Shown here one piece after another: positions 12,301 to 23,620 of a stretch of 64,000 bases of DNA. Both the position numbers and the translations under genes were made by a program. The notes beneath the pieces were generated by a model. It did not search any database, had not been told where the DNA came from, and saw only the letters and a program-made list of their open reading frames with translations. The DNA lies in NCBI GenBank assembly GCA_903813345.2, contig CAIIXF020000006.1:27225936-27289935 (forward strand), read 5' to 3'. This DNA is from Owenia fusiformis (taxonomy: Eukaryota; Annelida; Polychaeta; Sabellida; Oweniidae). The number at the start of each line of letters is the position of its first letter. Within the stretch, counting starts at the first letter, position 1.

Positions 12301-14144
12301 AAAAGGATGTAGAAAAGATGTGTTCAGTGCATATAAACTTTGCGGACGTAATACGTACATGTCCTAAGTTTATTTTCTTTGACGATATTTTAGAATAAAA
12401 TGTGAAACACGACATGATTCTCCAAATCATGTTTTACGTATGTCGGGTTTTGACGGGAAATTTTACATAAACGTGGTCATATTTGGATACAAATACAAAC
12501 TGGATGTTTCTCAATTCAGCTAGTTATATCCTACATATCAAAAATGTCGATTCGTGAAGTAAGCGTTCCCTAAAATGAACTTTCTAAATCATTGCCATTT
12601 GTTTCTAATTGTCTTGTGAAAATCGACATGCGACTGAATAGTGAAATAGCGTAATGATCAATTCTTCCCAAATAAAACTGTTATCATTTTTTATCGTCTT
12701 TAGGATCATTTTTCATGATCGCATCTAGTCATGTTTCAATAAAGTCGACCCTTTCAATTTTATTCAAATGAAAAACAAAAGGTAAGTAAAAAAATCGAGA
12801 AAAATGATAGATTTTATTGGTTCATGTTGACAAGTGATGCACATCAAAAAGGAAAAGCTTGCAGTCCAAATCCATTTGCGATTTTAAAGGACAGTTAAGT
12901 ACCATGAAGAACTTTCTTGGTTTTTTGAAAATGTTGCATTCTAATTTGAATAGCTTGACATATTAATCAGGGGGTCAAGATGTGAAAATGGAATGTTGAG
13001 ACGGACCCTAATTTCAATTTGAAAATTCGCCTATTTTTCCTTGGAGTTTACTTCAATGCCTTGGGTAACGAATGTACAATTGTATACAGATATATACTAT
13101 ATGTCTATTTGAAAAAAAACATTTTAGAATTTTTTTCACTTTTTAACAAAATTAATTTCACACTTAAGTGGTTTTGAGTGAATAGTGATTTGATGACCGA
13201 AAATCCAGTCTTAAAAATGATGACATTCTCATATTCAAGAAACGCTCCGATCTGGTTAACACAGTGAATTGGAAACGCTCCGGTAGTCTAGATCAGTTAA
13301 GGAAATATAAAGCTTGCCTTTCCTTTTCAGGAAGAGAAAGAAAGATCTATTATACCCCTTGACATCAACAGAAGAAAGATTAATTCACATATAACTTTTC
13401 GTTTTTTTCTATAGTTTTATGATTTAGCACATATGTAGGCATGACATCATCTAATGTATAGGCTTTAATCAGCTAGTTGCACGTTTAGCACCACCAAGTT
13501 CAGATGTTTCAATTTGCCTAACAAATACAACACGTTTTTGAGAGATAGATTCGATTCGGAACTCTTCTCTAATAATCTGAAAATGATATCAAAACAAAAT
13601 GGTAAGAGCGTTTCTAAAATTGTGGTCTAAATCGACGGAGCGTTTCGAGGAAAACAAGCGATTTCTCGAGAACAAGTAATGGATTTGGACTGGGATTTTA
13701 GGAAATGAGAATATACGAGTTTGTGATCTACTACTTAAACAGAAAGATTAACGTTTTCATAGAAATACTAGTTTAATTCGTAATTTGTGGTCAAATCGTC
13801 ATCTTCAGATTCGTTCGATCTACACTACGGAGCTTTGATCAAGCAAATAACAGTTTACCACCAGAAGTTGAATAAATAAGATCTTTGCTCACGGTATTGT
13901 TCATCGAATGGTACATAATATATCACCATGACATATGATATGTAAGAGAAACGAGAGAAACAATACTTACGGTCATAGTAGAATCTTCATTAGCCGCCAT
14001 TTTATTTCGCTCCGGAGCGTTTCCGCGTAAATGTAACGCTCCGTCGTGCATGTAGGAGCGTTTGGGTTATACACCGTGTGTCTTGTCCCTCCAGTTGCTA
14101 CCAACTATTTTGTAACAACTCTTTGTTTTTTGTAGAGCAGTCAT
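9382..14144 (-). pseudogene. Mariner transposase N-terminal relic, split by insertion
   Basis: An ATG at 14144 opens a frame (MTALQKTKSCYKIVG...) that reaches the insertion site at 14079. Across the insertion and after removing one 5-bp duplication, the frame continues from 9617 (KRESQRRAIIETKY) to a TGA. A +1 shift then continues with AIEGWYNHF, LQRSGTPKTDRTD and LTPREICAILYD, a helix-turn-helix and linker like mariner transposases (compare the usual RSGRP motif). The DDE catalytic part is missing. The gene is dead through a stop/frameshift, truncation and the nested 4.46-kb element. Confidence 0.7.
9623..14078. mobile_element. 4.46-kb CACGGTG-ended DNA transposon, 5-bp TSD
   Basis: A perfect 44-bp terminal inverted repeat (CACGGTGTATAACCC...) occupies 9623-9666 and 14035-14078. 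It is flanked on both sides by the same 5 bases, TGTCT (9618-9622, 14079-14083). Removing the element and one TGTCT restores a continuous mariner transposase frame, which fixes the boundaries independently. GAAACGCTCCG and its inverse recur as subterminal motifs (about 9686, 13241, 13272, 13605, 13637, 14013). No transposase was found inside, so it is non-autonomous. A 5-bp duplication with a CAC-(N)-GTG terminus is what is known for Transib/RAG-type elements; CACTA-type elements also start with CAC but make 2-3-bp duplications. Superfamily assignment is inference. Confidence 0.85.
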
Positions 14145-14559
14145 TTTTGGATATGTGTGAGTCTTTGAGCCTGACTCAATATGACTCACTATTCTAAAAA
14201 TCCATTGTGATGTTACAGCACATTTAGTTCCTGAATTTAAAGCGCACCGGCATACACATGACAGGTGACCCTTGCTTAATACTTTTGCAAAAGCATTCTG
14301 TAGACCTTACAAGTGTGTTATAGTTTTAAGTCATAAACATAATATCAAACGGAAATGACAAAAATGATAGATCCCGCCCATGTAAAATCTAGTTAAAATG
14401 ATAGTGAATAGCTGAAACGATATAAAATGCCTTTAAAATAATTTTCCAATTAGTGGATTGTTCAACGATCTAACTTCAGTGAAAAATCAGATCGACTGGC
14501 TAATGTTTAGAATACCTACAAACGTACATGTATGTTCATTCCTTTTGAATCACCCCTCG

Positions 14560-15060
14560 TATATATTTTATGAAACACGGTTACAACGTTCCATATCAAC
14601 GTTACCAGAAATTTAGATTGGCCTCGTATATATGACGTAATGTAAGTACGTTACAGTCTCGTTATTTTAGCGACGTAATTGTTTAGGTCGCTATACTACG
14701 TTCCTGACACGTGATATTTAAGTCAAATGTAACGTTCTTTAAACATCTGTGCGAGTCCACACCTTCCTGTACCTACAACGTTCCATATTAACGTTGCTAC
14801 AACTTGAGATATATATTCTGACGACGATATCACAACGTAAATTTGTTAGCTGGGTTTACTATAAAAACAAAATAAGAATGCCATTAGAGCAGACGTCAGT
14901 CTCCGATCACAGGGCTTCAAAATTGATACAAGGCAACATTGCAAGTGTGTAAATGTTTTATTTTACGTAGGTTTCATGCTTATGGCTCATATGCCCTACA
15001 TCTCTAAATAGCATAATATCCCAAGCTTATCTCATTACGAATGAAGTGATTAAACTTAAG
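14560..15060. other. Non-coding; start of local duplication
   Basis: No exon recognised. From about 14930 the sequence matches 16440 onward (GCAAG..GTGTAAATGTTTT, ATAGCATAATAT, CTCATTACGAATGA), the 3' flank of the laccase. Confidence 0.5.
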
Positions 15061-15062
15061 TA

Positions 15063-15701
15063 CGGGATGTCCCGAAAGTACCCCCCCCCCCCCCTAGGCA
15101 GATATATACCAATGTCTCCATAGTATGTGTCATATATCATTTTAAAGTTCATCCAAAGTTACATTGATTTGCCAACTATCATGCAGATGCAGGTTCAACT
15201 CACAAATGGGAAAAAGTAAGAGGCATTTCAAAAGTTAGTGTTTGGCTAAATTAAAGTCAGTACCAAAATAATAGTCGGGGTGTCTCCCTGGGCCATGTTA
15301 ATAGCAGAAATGTTTTCTATATATGGCCTTAAACGCGCTTCAAATAAGGATGTGGCATTTGTAATCCTCATCCTTTTTAAGGCATTTTAGAAGAGTTTCT
15401 TGGAGTATCTACCCTCAATATCCTCTTTTAAGAACTCAATATCCATCCTATCTTCGACAATAGCACCCATATTTTTGATCACATTCAGGTCGAGCCTGTT
15501 TCCAGGATACTGAAATGAACTATATTTTGGCCAAACGCTACGTTTTGAAATGCCTCGGTGACGTTTTATCATTTGTAAGTTGAACCATGATACTTGGCAA
15601 ATCAATGTAACTTTGGAAAGAGTTCAAATGATATATGACACGTAATATGGAGACATTGGTATATGTCTGCCTAGGAGGGCCTTTACTTTCGGGACACCCT
15701 G
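15063..15701. mobile_element. Tc1/mariner-type element with ~150-bp inverted repeats
   Basis: The left end (CGGGATGTCCCGAAAGTA) and the right end (inverse of CAGGGTGTCCCGAAAGTA) lie next to TA dinucleotides, and about 150 bp at each end are inverse copies (GCAGATATATACCAATGTCTCC). A poly-C tract lies just inside the left end. Between the arms the minus strand at 15387-15605 keeps a degenerate Tc1-like C-terminus (YPGNRLDLNVI, VEDRM; compare WPxxSPDLNPIE). The related site near 16722 lacks the insertion. Confidence 0.8.
15387..15605 (-). pseudogene. Tc1-like transposase C-terminal relic
   Basis: The frame contains YPGNRLDLNVIKNMGAIVED, which lines up with the D-containing catalytic block (WPxNSPDLNPIENxW) of Tc1/mariner transposases, with substitutions at key places. 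It lies between the arms of the 15063-15701 element. Only this fragment is visible. Confidence 0.55.
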
Positions 15702-16857
15702 TATATTCATATTTATTTAACATCTGAAATAAAACAATTAGTTTAGCCACTGAAAGTGTCAAAGGATGGCAAAGGATTGTCGATTTTCAAAAATTCATCA
15801 AAATTGAGAAAATTTGGAGGTATTGGAAATAACGTCAAGTTACGTTTCCATCAATAATAGTATAAGTATTTTCATCGCAGGTAAAGTAAATAAAAATTCA
15901 AAGGTAAATAGGCTTTAACACGTAGTTCAATGGGGAGCTAAGGTTACCAAACTTATGGAGGGGAGTGTATCGATATGCAATGATGAATAGATAAAGACCA
16001 AACACATTTTAAAAAACGGATTCATCGAATTAATTTTTAAACCCTTATTTGTCTCCCGATTTAAATTAAAAAATCCCCCTTTTCTCCAGATTTTTTAGAA
16101 AAAATATCCCGATTTTCTTATAACTTGACAGGTATGTTACGAATGTCTATCCGTGTCAATAATAAGGCGGATCAATGGCTGTTACTTACCAGAGTCTACA
16201 AGTGTCATGGTAACGAATACTCTAGGAAAGTTGATAAAATGTGTTCATTTTTAAATTGTTCAGAATGCAAATGAAAAATCATTTAACTATATCGTAGAAT
16301 CGTAGCATGTTTCGAATGATTAGTAGGTTAAATAACAGCAGATCAATATTAAAAGTCAATAAGTGTTTATTGCTTAACAAAGGAAATGAACGCATGTGAC
16401 AAAACCCTTTATAATCCTTTACTTTATCAATCAGGTAGTAATGCAAGGAAACGTTGCAAATGTGTAAATGTTTTCATTGACAGGCAAATCGATTGAAAAT
16501 ATGGACCTGTATTTAAGATAATGGCAAGAAAGAAGTTTGTTATATATTGGGTAACCGAATGTCATGGTTACACGCAAAGTGCGATTGATCCCATCTTAGG
16601 TTAACTGGATTGGTGGACATTACAATGTACCATGTCTTTGGCTCAGGGATGTACATCGTAGATCATGAATTTTCAAATAGCATAATATTCAAAGCTCATC
16701 TCATTACGAATGATGATATTCAATTAGGTACATTCATGTTTATTTTATATATTAAAATAAAACAATTAGTTGAACACTGAAACTATCAAAGGATGGCAAA
16801 GGATTTTCCTCTCAAGTTTTGTATTAGACATAACTGTGATATGTTCTTTTCTCTCTA
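15702..16857. other. Laccase 3' flank with duplicated segment
   Basis: 16440-16815 matches 14930-15062 joined to 15702-15790, without the transposon (shared AAAACAATTAGTT, CACTGAAA, TCAAAGGATGGCAAAGGATT). This part presumably holds the laccase 3' UTR (read on the minus strand). No other exon was seen. Confidence 0.5.
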
Positions 16858-19800
16858 TCACATATCACCTTTACACTGTTGAACACACCTAGCGAGTAAT
16901 TTCCGAGCATTTGGATCCAATGCAGCGGTTTCTGTACATTTCACCCAGCAGGTTTCTCCAATGACATCACCCTGCAGGACACAAATCAATACAATTATTA
17001 AAAGGGACATGTTTTCAGTCAGTAAGCTTACGTGGGGTCGGATGGGGAGGGTCAAGGATTAATGTTATAAATTATATTAGTTTTATATTTCCATTAACAT
17101 ACATATTATTTTAATGCTGCATTTTGTATCACAGCTGTCAATCATTCACAACAATTTAATAAATAACAATGTTTTCATCTGTAATTATTCTAAAATTATT
17201 ACAAACATACTTCTGTCACACCGCATGTTTTTGAACATTTCTTTATGCCAAGCTTATTGCACATCAAAGTACAGGGTCCATATGTTAATTTTGGCCCTAA
17301 AATAAACATCAAAATCTAGAGTTAAAAGACAACACCTCTTTATATCACGTCGATATCATGTGATACTATAACGTTGCCCAATTAGAACTCACTGAATTGT
17401 CTAAGGCTAATATATAGTACTATATATATTTGTTTTTGATAAATAAAATTTTTATATCATACTAAAGATGCTAAAAATAGTGTCATATGCCTAAAACGCC
17501 AAATATTCCATGTACAGTGTATTAAAACTACACGATTCCAAAACTAGTCTTTACCTTATTGGACTAACGTAAATAGACTTCAAATGAATTATATACACAC
17601 TTACCAATTCGTTTTTTTGCGGCCTTATCTGTATTTACAGCCCTGTTATACTCCGCAGAAGACCAATCAAATGTATTACATGTCGGGAACCCCTTAGGCG
17701 GTTTTACTTGACGCTCCCCGGCGATGTTCAGTACAAGAGCCATTCCCTCTATAAGGTGTGATAAGGAATGACAATGTAGCAACCAGTAGCCTGGATTGTC
17801 AGCTACAAATTGTATAATGACGTACCCGCCTGCTGGAACCAGTATGGTGTCCTTCCTTGGTGGGTGATTGAAGTTTAAATCTATTGGCTTGCCTTCTCTC
17901 CAATGTACTCTGCTACACGATGGTGTATCACACACTATGTCCGGGTTGTTCACGATTTTTCCAGTAGTTTCATCAAATAGAGGGTATCCCATTTTTAGGA
18001 CTTCGAACGTAAAGCCGTGAAGATGTATGGGATGGTGACCATATGTTTGCGGTTCACTTTTACTTAAAAGTGTCAGTCGAACAACCTGGTTGAATTTGAA
18101 GTTAAGTTCATGGGTGCATTTGCAGCCGCTGTCAATATCGCTACAATCACTTGCGCATGGTACGGCGCCATTGTTTGACTCAGTCCATGGGGCACTAGGA
18201 AATACGAATCTAATTTTGTTCACCGAGGAACCAATGTCAAAATCAAAATCTAAGAATTCTTCTTCATAAACGTCGTTTACGGAAAACATCGATGATCTGA
18301 TGTCTTTCATCTCACTGATTGGAATGCAGAGCAGGTGGTTCGAATTAGGATGATTTGGAAAAGGACAGTTCAGAACTTTACAGGGGTTTGATTGCGAACA
18401 TTCTCTTTGAGTAGACACTGGATCTAAATTTGATTGAACTCCATCATATATTAGTTTAGCATTTATTTCTTGGTTATTATCCTCAGAACCAAGTCCATCC
18501 GTCAACGTTTTTGCTCTGATCCAATATTTTGAACTTGGTTGAACTCCGTTTATCTTAAAGTCAACTTCCTCACCTGGGAATAAGATAATAGACTGTACGG
18601 TAAATGGTTCTATTTCGTTTCCGTCCAATGACAATATGATCAAATCATGGCCATCGATTGAAATCCTGTACGGGTATTCAGCTGCCGCATTTACCGTTCT
18701 AAATCGTTTTGTGCTACCTGACTTGATTGTTGTCTCGAACAAGGGAGCTTTGTTGTTGAAACGTCCCCTTCCGTTAATCAATCCACTTTTGTATTTCAAT
18801 GCTGATAACTCTATACCGTCTAAAGAATAATCTCTATTTTTAGCGTTAAACCAGAATTCGCCAGTTCCCGGAGGAAAGTCCAACTTGTATGGACTTGTCA
18901 TATCACTTGTGGCCCCTTCAATATGCAACCAATCAGTCACAAACAATGGAACAGAATCTTCGATTTCAGCACCGCCTTTTGTTTCCCTCTTATGGACGAT
19001 CATCATCCCAAACAGTCCATCCATTCGTTGGACTTTCATATGTGAATGATACCAGTGGGTCCCGCTAGGTGCCGCTGTGAACCTGTATGTAAATGTCTGC
19101 TGTGGATGTATTGGGCAGTTCGTGATATATGGCATGCCGTCCATCCAGGGAGTGTATTTTTGATGTATACCATGCCAATGTATGGATATAGCTTCGGCTA
19201 GCAATTTGTTTGTCACACGCACAACAATCTGGAAAATTAGATATTTTAGACCTCATTTGGAATGTCGACAGAATACAAAAATTATTGCTCATTCTAACTA
19301 TGTCTGATTACTATATAAAACATTACTAACGATAATTGTTTGTAGAATCGCTATAAAAAGTATTAAAAGGAGCGGGCATTTCGAAATAATTTTTATCATT
19401 AACTAACCTGTGACCCTTCTCCTACTTCTATCGTTGGACCCGGAAACAAGCTATTGATGGTAATGATATTTCGGGTGATACCATCTGCTGTTATCACATC
19501 ACTAGCATTGACTACTAGATCTTCAACGTTGTCGTAGTATCCATTTGGAATTAATTTAAGTGTTCCGTCTGACATAAGCGTCACTGAATTGCTCACGTAA
19601 CTATCATGGCCTTCAGCAGATTTGTATGTGTAAACCATCGTTCTTTGATGTTGGATCACCATCTCATACTCGCAGACATCGCTCCAACAAATCTCAGAGA
19701 GCACATATACATTTCCTAACAGGCAAAGGCATTGAATACATTCAGATGCATTTTACTTTTTAGTCAAAGTAAATAATATAGGGGGCTAAATGTTGGAGGT

Positions 19801-20758
19801 AATCTTTCAAACATAATTGCAATATTTTTCTTACCATCTACATTTACATTGTCTAAAACATCTTGAAATCTGAATAAATATCAAGTTTATATATGCGGGT
19901 GTCATTTTCTCAATAATTGAAAAGAAGATCTTTTAAGCTTTGCCCTTCTAGTCTCATGACATAAAATATATCTTGGGAAATGTTGTTTTAACATATTTGG
20001 GGCAGAGCTAACACAGTACCAGTACTATTCTTGTTACCTTTGAGAAACCCTGTCCATGGTTTAAGTAAAAATAAAGTAAAGAATACAAAGCCAAATATCA
20101 ATGACAAAATAGTCCTGTTTTTGCGATCCTGACATTACGTTTTTAGTATTTTTGGCGTACGGATACCCAGAACTCTTATTGTAAACTATTGTAAGTTCTT
20201 CAAGAAAATAATCTTACATTACATTATAGAAATACATCCACATATGAGGAATCTTCTATTAAATCCTCTATTAAATTTTGTTTACCCCATATGAAGGTGA
20301 GCAATACAAAAAAACGTTTTAGGAACTGGTTATCGATATAATTAGAGGTACTAATAAGTTGGATTAATCTCAGATGATGCCACGTGAATTTATTTTTATT
20401 TTTAACAAAGAATATGATCTCCTTTTTTCTTATATAAATCCTAGAATAAAAATTATTTTCTTAGTGTCATGTATGATATGAATAATTTGAATAAACTTCA
20501 CTTATCACGACGAACCTAAGCCCTCCAATCAATCCTATTAATAATCGATGTATCTCAAACATACTTTCCTTGGATAAGAAAACGTCTATGACAAAAACAT
20601 AAAAATACAAAACATAAATCCATGAATCTGATAATACAATTCCTTATAATTATCTTGGCATTATTTGCGTACATATGTACAATGCTGATTAAGTATTGTT
20701 ACTTACCATACCCTAAAAAAGTTATAGCAATGCAGGCGGCAAAAAACGTGTTTTCCAT
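16858..20758 (-). CDS. Secreted laccase-like multicopper oxidase, complete
   Basis: Exons, minus strand: 20758-20707, 19715-19408, 19228-17605, 17296-17211, 16971-16858 (stop TGA); all junctions are GT-AG and phases agree (1,0,1,0), giving about 727 aa. Exon 1 is a signal peptide (MENTFFAACIAITFLGY). Three cupredoxin domains carry all copper motifs: HWHG (137-140), HSH (181-183), HPIHLHG (about 517), and HCHSLSHLIEGM (about 604), which holds the type 1 Cys-His site with a Met axial ligand. The family oxidises phenols and diphenols with O2 reduced to water, outside the cell; in invertebrates it serves cuticle, periostracum or shell tanning and defence (known), and the role here is inferred. 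The two last exons add a tail of about 65 residues with CTLMC, CSKTC, CWVKC and CVQQC pairs that ordinary laccases lack. The start ATG is the only one in a signal-like exon in phase with the domain. Confidence 0.93.
19835..19852 (-). other. Candidate 18-nt microexon of the laccase
   Basis: Between laccase exons 1 and 2 the minus strand reads TGTTTTAG, then 18 nt, then GGTAAGAA style donor. Both splice signals are good. The 18 nt begin and end in phase 1, so inclusion would add DNVNVD without shifting the frame just after the signal peptide. It may be an alternative cassette; RNA evidence is needed. Confidence 0.5.
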
Positions 20759-20859
20759 CGTGTGATAGATAAATGAAATGTCTTGTCGATAACAGTTTAT
20801 TACTTGTGAAATAAAAGAATCAATAAGCCGTACAATATTTTATTTATAATTCAATAAAT

Positions 20860-21955
20860 CAACTTCAAATCAGGATAAAAATAGTTACATTCAATATGGT
20901 ACATTACATATCATCAAGGTTATACAATTTCAAACAATTTGGTATATAACATTATATCATGAAATCAATAGTAAAGTTTTATTATACTTATTTGGGAGGC
21001 CGGGTTGCTATTTAAGGTCTCCATATTTAATTAAGGGAGAAAATAGTAAATCTGCGGAATTATGTTAATTTTTTATTTATAGAATATCATTCTTTTGTTA
21101 GGTGAATACATGCTTGGATATTGATATTTGCATCATTGTGTGACTAAATTTATTGTTTATCAATTTCAGTATTGTTTAATAACATTTTACACTTTGTTTA
21201 TTTAAAGAATTTTAACAATTGCTCAATATACCCCCACCCCCTCCTCTCTGCATCAACAATAAGCTTCAAGTGGTAGCGCAATCTATCAATAGCCTCATTG
21301 AGAGGTTTTTGTTACAATTCATTTCAGCACTTTAGGATTCTGTTTCAGCTCATCAATGCTGTTTATTGGATGCTTTTGATTGTACCATTTCCTCGAGATG
21401 GCTCCATGTATGGAAATCAAACACATTAGCATCGGGGCTGTTAGGTGGCCAAGCATCGAGATCAATCAAATTGACACCTTGTTTGCAAAGAAATGCCAAT
21501 GTCTCCTTTGATCTATAGTACGAGGCAATGTCTTGTTGGAAAATAAAATCCTTGTCACATATCCGTTTAATGTCTTTTAACAGACCCCTTATTGAGTACT
21601 TATTGATAATAAACAACACTGAAATTCATAAACAATAAGTTTAGTCACACAATGTGCAAATATACAAGCATGTATTCACCTAACTGAATGATTTGGTATA
21701 AATAAAAAATTAACATTATTCCGCAGATTTACTATTTTCTCCCTAAAATCTAGATACCTTAAATACCGACCCGGCCTCCCAAATAAGCATAATAAAACTT
21801 TAATATTGATTTCATGACATATTGTTATATACCAATTTGTTCGAAAATGGTTTACCTTTAAAATGATATATAAATCAATGTATCATACTGAACATAGCTA
21901 TTTTCATTCTGATTTAAAGTTGGGTATTGTTTTTTTGGCCCACCCTGTATATGGA
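20860..21955. mobile_element. Tc1-like element with ~320-bp inverted repeats
   Basis: 20862-21175 and 21625-21955 are inverse copies (TTTGGTATATAAC, ATTTGGGAGGCCGGGT, GGTGAATACATGCTTG). The right end carries a Tc1/mariner-type terminus (inverse of TACAGGGTGGGCCAAAAA near 21950); the matching outermost bases on the left are eroded. A transposase fragment lies between the arms. The element sits upstream of the laccase first exon, and the duplicated site at about 27.83 kb lacks it. Confidence 0.8.
21353..21619 (-). pseudogene. Tc1/mariner transposase DDE relic
   Basis: The frame includes KDFIFQQDIASYYRSKETLA and WPPNSPDANVFDFHTW, recognisable as the second Asp block (FQQDxAxxH) and third block (WPPxSPDxNxxE) of Tc1/mariner transposases. 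The His after the second Asp is replaced by Tyr and the expected final acidic residue by Phe/Asp, so activity is unlikely. It is flanked by the long inverted repeats of the 20860-21955 element. Confidence 0.7.
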
Positions 21956-21985
21956 ATAAATGAGAAATGAAAAAAAAATCAGGCA

Positions 21986-23379
21986 ATGCATCAAAAGTGT
22001 TTTCACGTGTTTTGTGGACTTTGACTTTGAAATTCCATGGGATTATTACTTGACTAGGCCCTATGTCATATTTAAATAGTTCGTCTGAATTATTATTAAT
22101 TTGATCTGTTGGATACATTGGCATGTCCATAACTGATTTAGAATACTTAAAACATGTGACATCAACAGTAGACATAATATTCCATGTTGCGTGCATTTTG
22201 ATGAATAAAGAATCGGGAAAATCTTTATTTTTAAACAATTCCAAGGTATTCAGAGTCAAAATAACAAAAATGAAATGTTGAAATTTGTCGGATTGCAAAC
22301 TGAAATGGCTTTGACCCCCCCCCCCCCCTGGACTTTCAATTGCAGGGGGCGAGTGTCCAAAATCGCCGTTTGTTTTCGATAATCCGCCGTTTGATAGAAG
22401 TCAAATAGTCTTTCCAGTGGGTGTAAAATTGTGTTAATCAGTTAAAGGCCCCATATAAAGTTTAAACCACTTTGGCTTATATTGTTGTCTTATCCAATGT
22501 TATCAAAGTGTGAAATGTGAAACTTTTTGTTCAAAATATCGTGGATTTATTCAAAACTACCTTTAAGAGGTCACACTTATCCTTTGAAGTGATAATTCAC
22601 ACCGATGCATAGCAATCATCCTCACTTGTTTTTTTTGCCGACAAAATCAAGAAAATTGGTTGATAGATGAGCGAGCAATGAACTCATACATGCATGAAAG
22701 TGGTTCAGGGAAAGATGCATTTCAATATTTTAATTCTCATCAGAAACCAATGGTAAAATAATATTAAAAACATAATATATTCATCCTTTTAACCTGGTTA
22801 GACAGTCAAAATTGGTTTATTTTTTAAGTTTAGCATATTAAGAAAAGATTTACATTGAAAAATGTTGCCACCTAAGTGATGTCACGATGTGGTCACTTAG
22901 GTTGAAAATATTTTCGATATGCTAAATCATTGAATTGGCACATCAGATATAACATGTTTAACATAGTGTGTCCGTTTTTCAATCTTTATATTGGTTTTAT
23001 AAAGATATAGAGGTTCTTATATGAGGACCTGTGCAAGATCGTCCATTCTTGATGAGCTTTGATAATTCTTCTTTATCGAGTCGCAGACGAGATAAAGAAA
23101 TATTATCAAAGCGACAATCGGATAAATTATGAATGTTCGCACAGGTGTCAACGGAACCAAACAAATAACCCCGCTTTCCCGAACCCGAGTTTCCAGGATT
23201 CGCCTCGCATGCCTTCGACTCTTTCTCAAGATTTGGGCCCTATATTGTACCCCTACCTTATCATCCTGGTGTCTCGTTTATAACACCCTTGTATTGTATT
23301 TTGTTTACCACCAATGAAGGTGAGCAATACCTCTTGGGTATATCCCGCATATATACGGTCGTAATTTACGTAATTAACC
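21986..23379. other. Laccase upstream region, no gene recognised
   Basis: 21986-22090 matches 27850-27955 (ATGTCATATTTAAATAGTTC) as part of the 20.5/27.1-kb duplication. A poly-C tract lies near 22313-22328. Short hairpins occur at 22869-22905 (CACCTAAGTGA / TCACTTAGGT) and at about 23056-23122 (TTTGATAAT...GATAAAG style). No convincing exon. Confidence 0.45.
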
Positions 23380-23620
23380 TAGAAGATAGACCCAGAAACG
23401 CCTCCTTGAAGGAGCCCTGTGTTCTTTTATGTGCACTTATACATAGACATACAAGTACACACCACAGCCTTTTTGTACGAGTTGCGGGCCACTCAGTCAA
23501 ACACCCTGGAGTACTTCACGCAAACAAGCAAATTTAGTCTTGCCTGAAGCGGGGATCGAATCCGGGACCTATTGCGTAAGAGGTACATGCGCTACCGCAG
23601 AGCTACACGGGTGGACTTGT
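23380..23620 (-). repeat. tRNA-derived SINE
   Basis: Read on the minus strand, an A box-like TAGCTCTGCGGTAGCGC (23605-23589) and a B box GGATTCGATCC (23563-23553) have tRNA-like spacing. The anticodon stem does not pair properly, and about 150 bp of non-tRNA sequence follows, as in a SINE rather than a working tRNA gene. The family was not identified. Confidence 0.6.

Larger units (their letters stand above)
7791..14559 (-). mobile_element. Mariner-like element, interrupted
   Basis: Both ends carry an inverted terminal repeat beginning CGAGGG(T/G)TGATTCAAAAG, 3 mismatches in the first 26 bases, each next to a TA dinucleotide (7789-7790 and 14560-14561), as expected for Tc1/mariner insertion. 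A transposase N-terminus reads leftward from an ATG at 14144. A 4.46-kb CACGGTG element sits inside that reading frame (9623-14078). Without it the mariner would be about 2.3 kb, but the transposase stops at 9382 and a host-like signal-peptide exon lies at 8326-8377, so the left part is either rearranged or belongs to a second insertion. Confidence 0.6.

Noticed and set aside
9623-14078. True V(D)J recombination signal
   Set aside because: Only the heptamer-like end is similar. I did not identify a nonamer at 12/23 spacing, and no RAG-like frame is inside.
23543-23611. Functional tRNA gene
   Set aside because: A and B boxes are present, but the anticodon stem does not pair and non-tRNA sequence follows, so a SINE is more likely.
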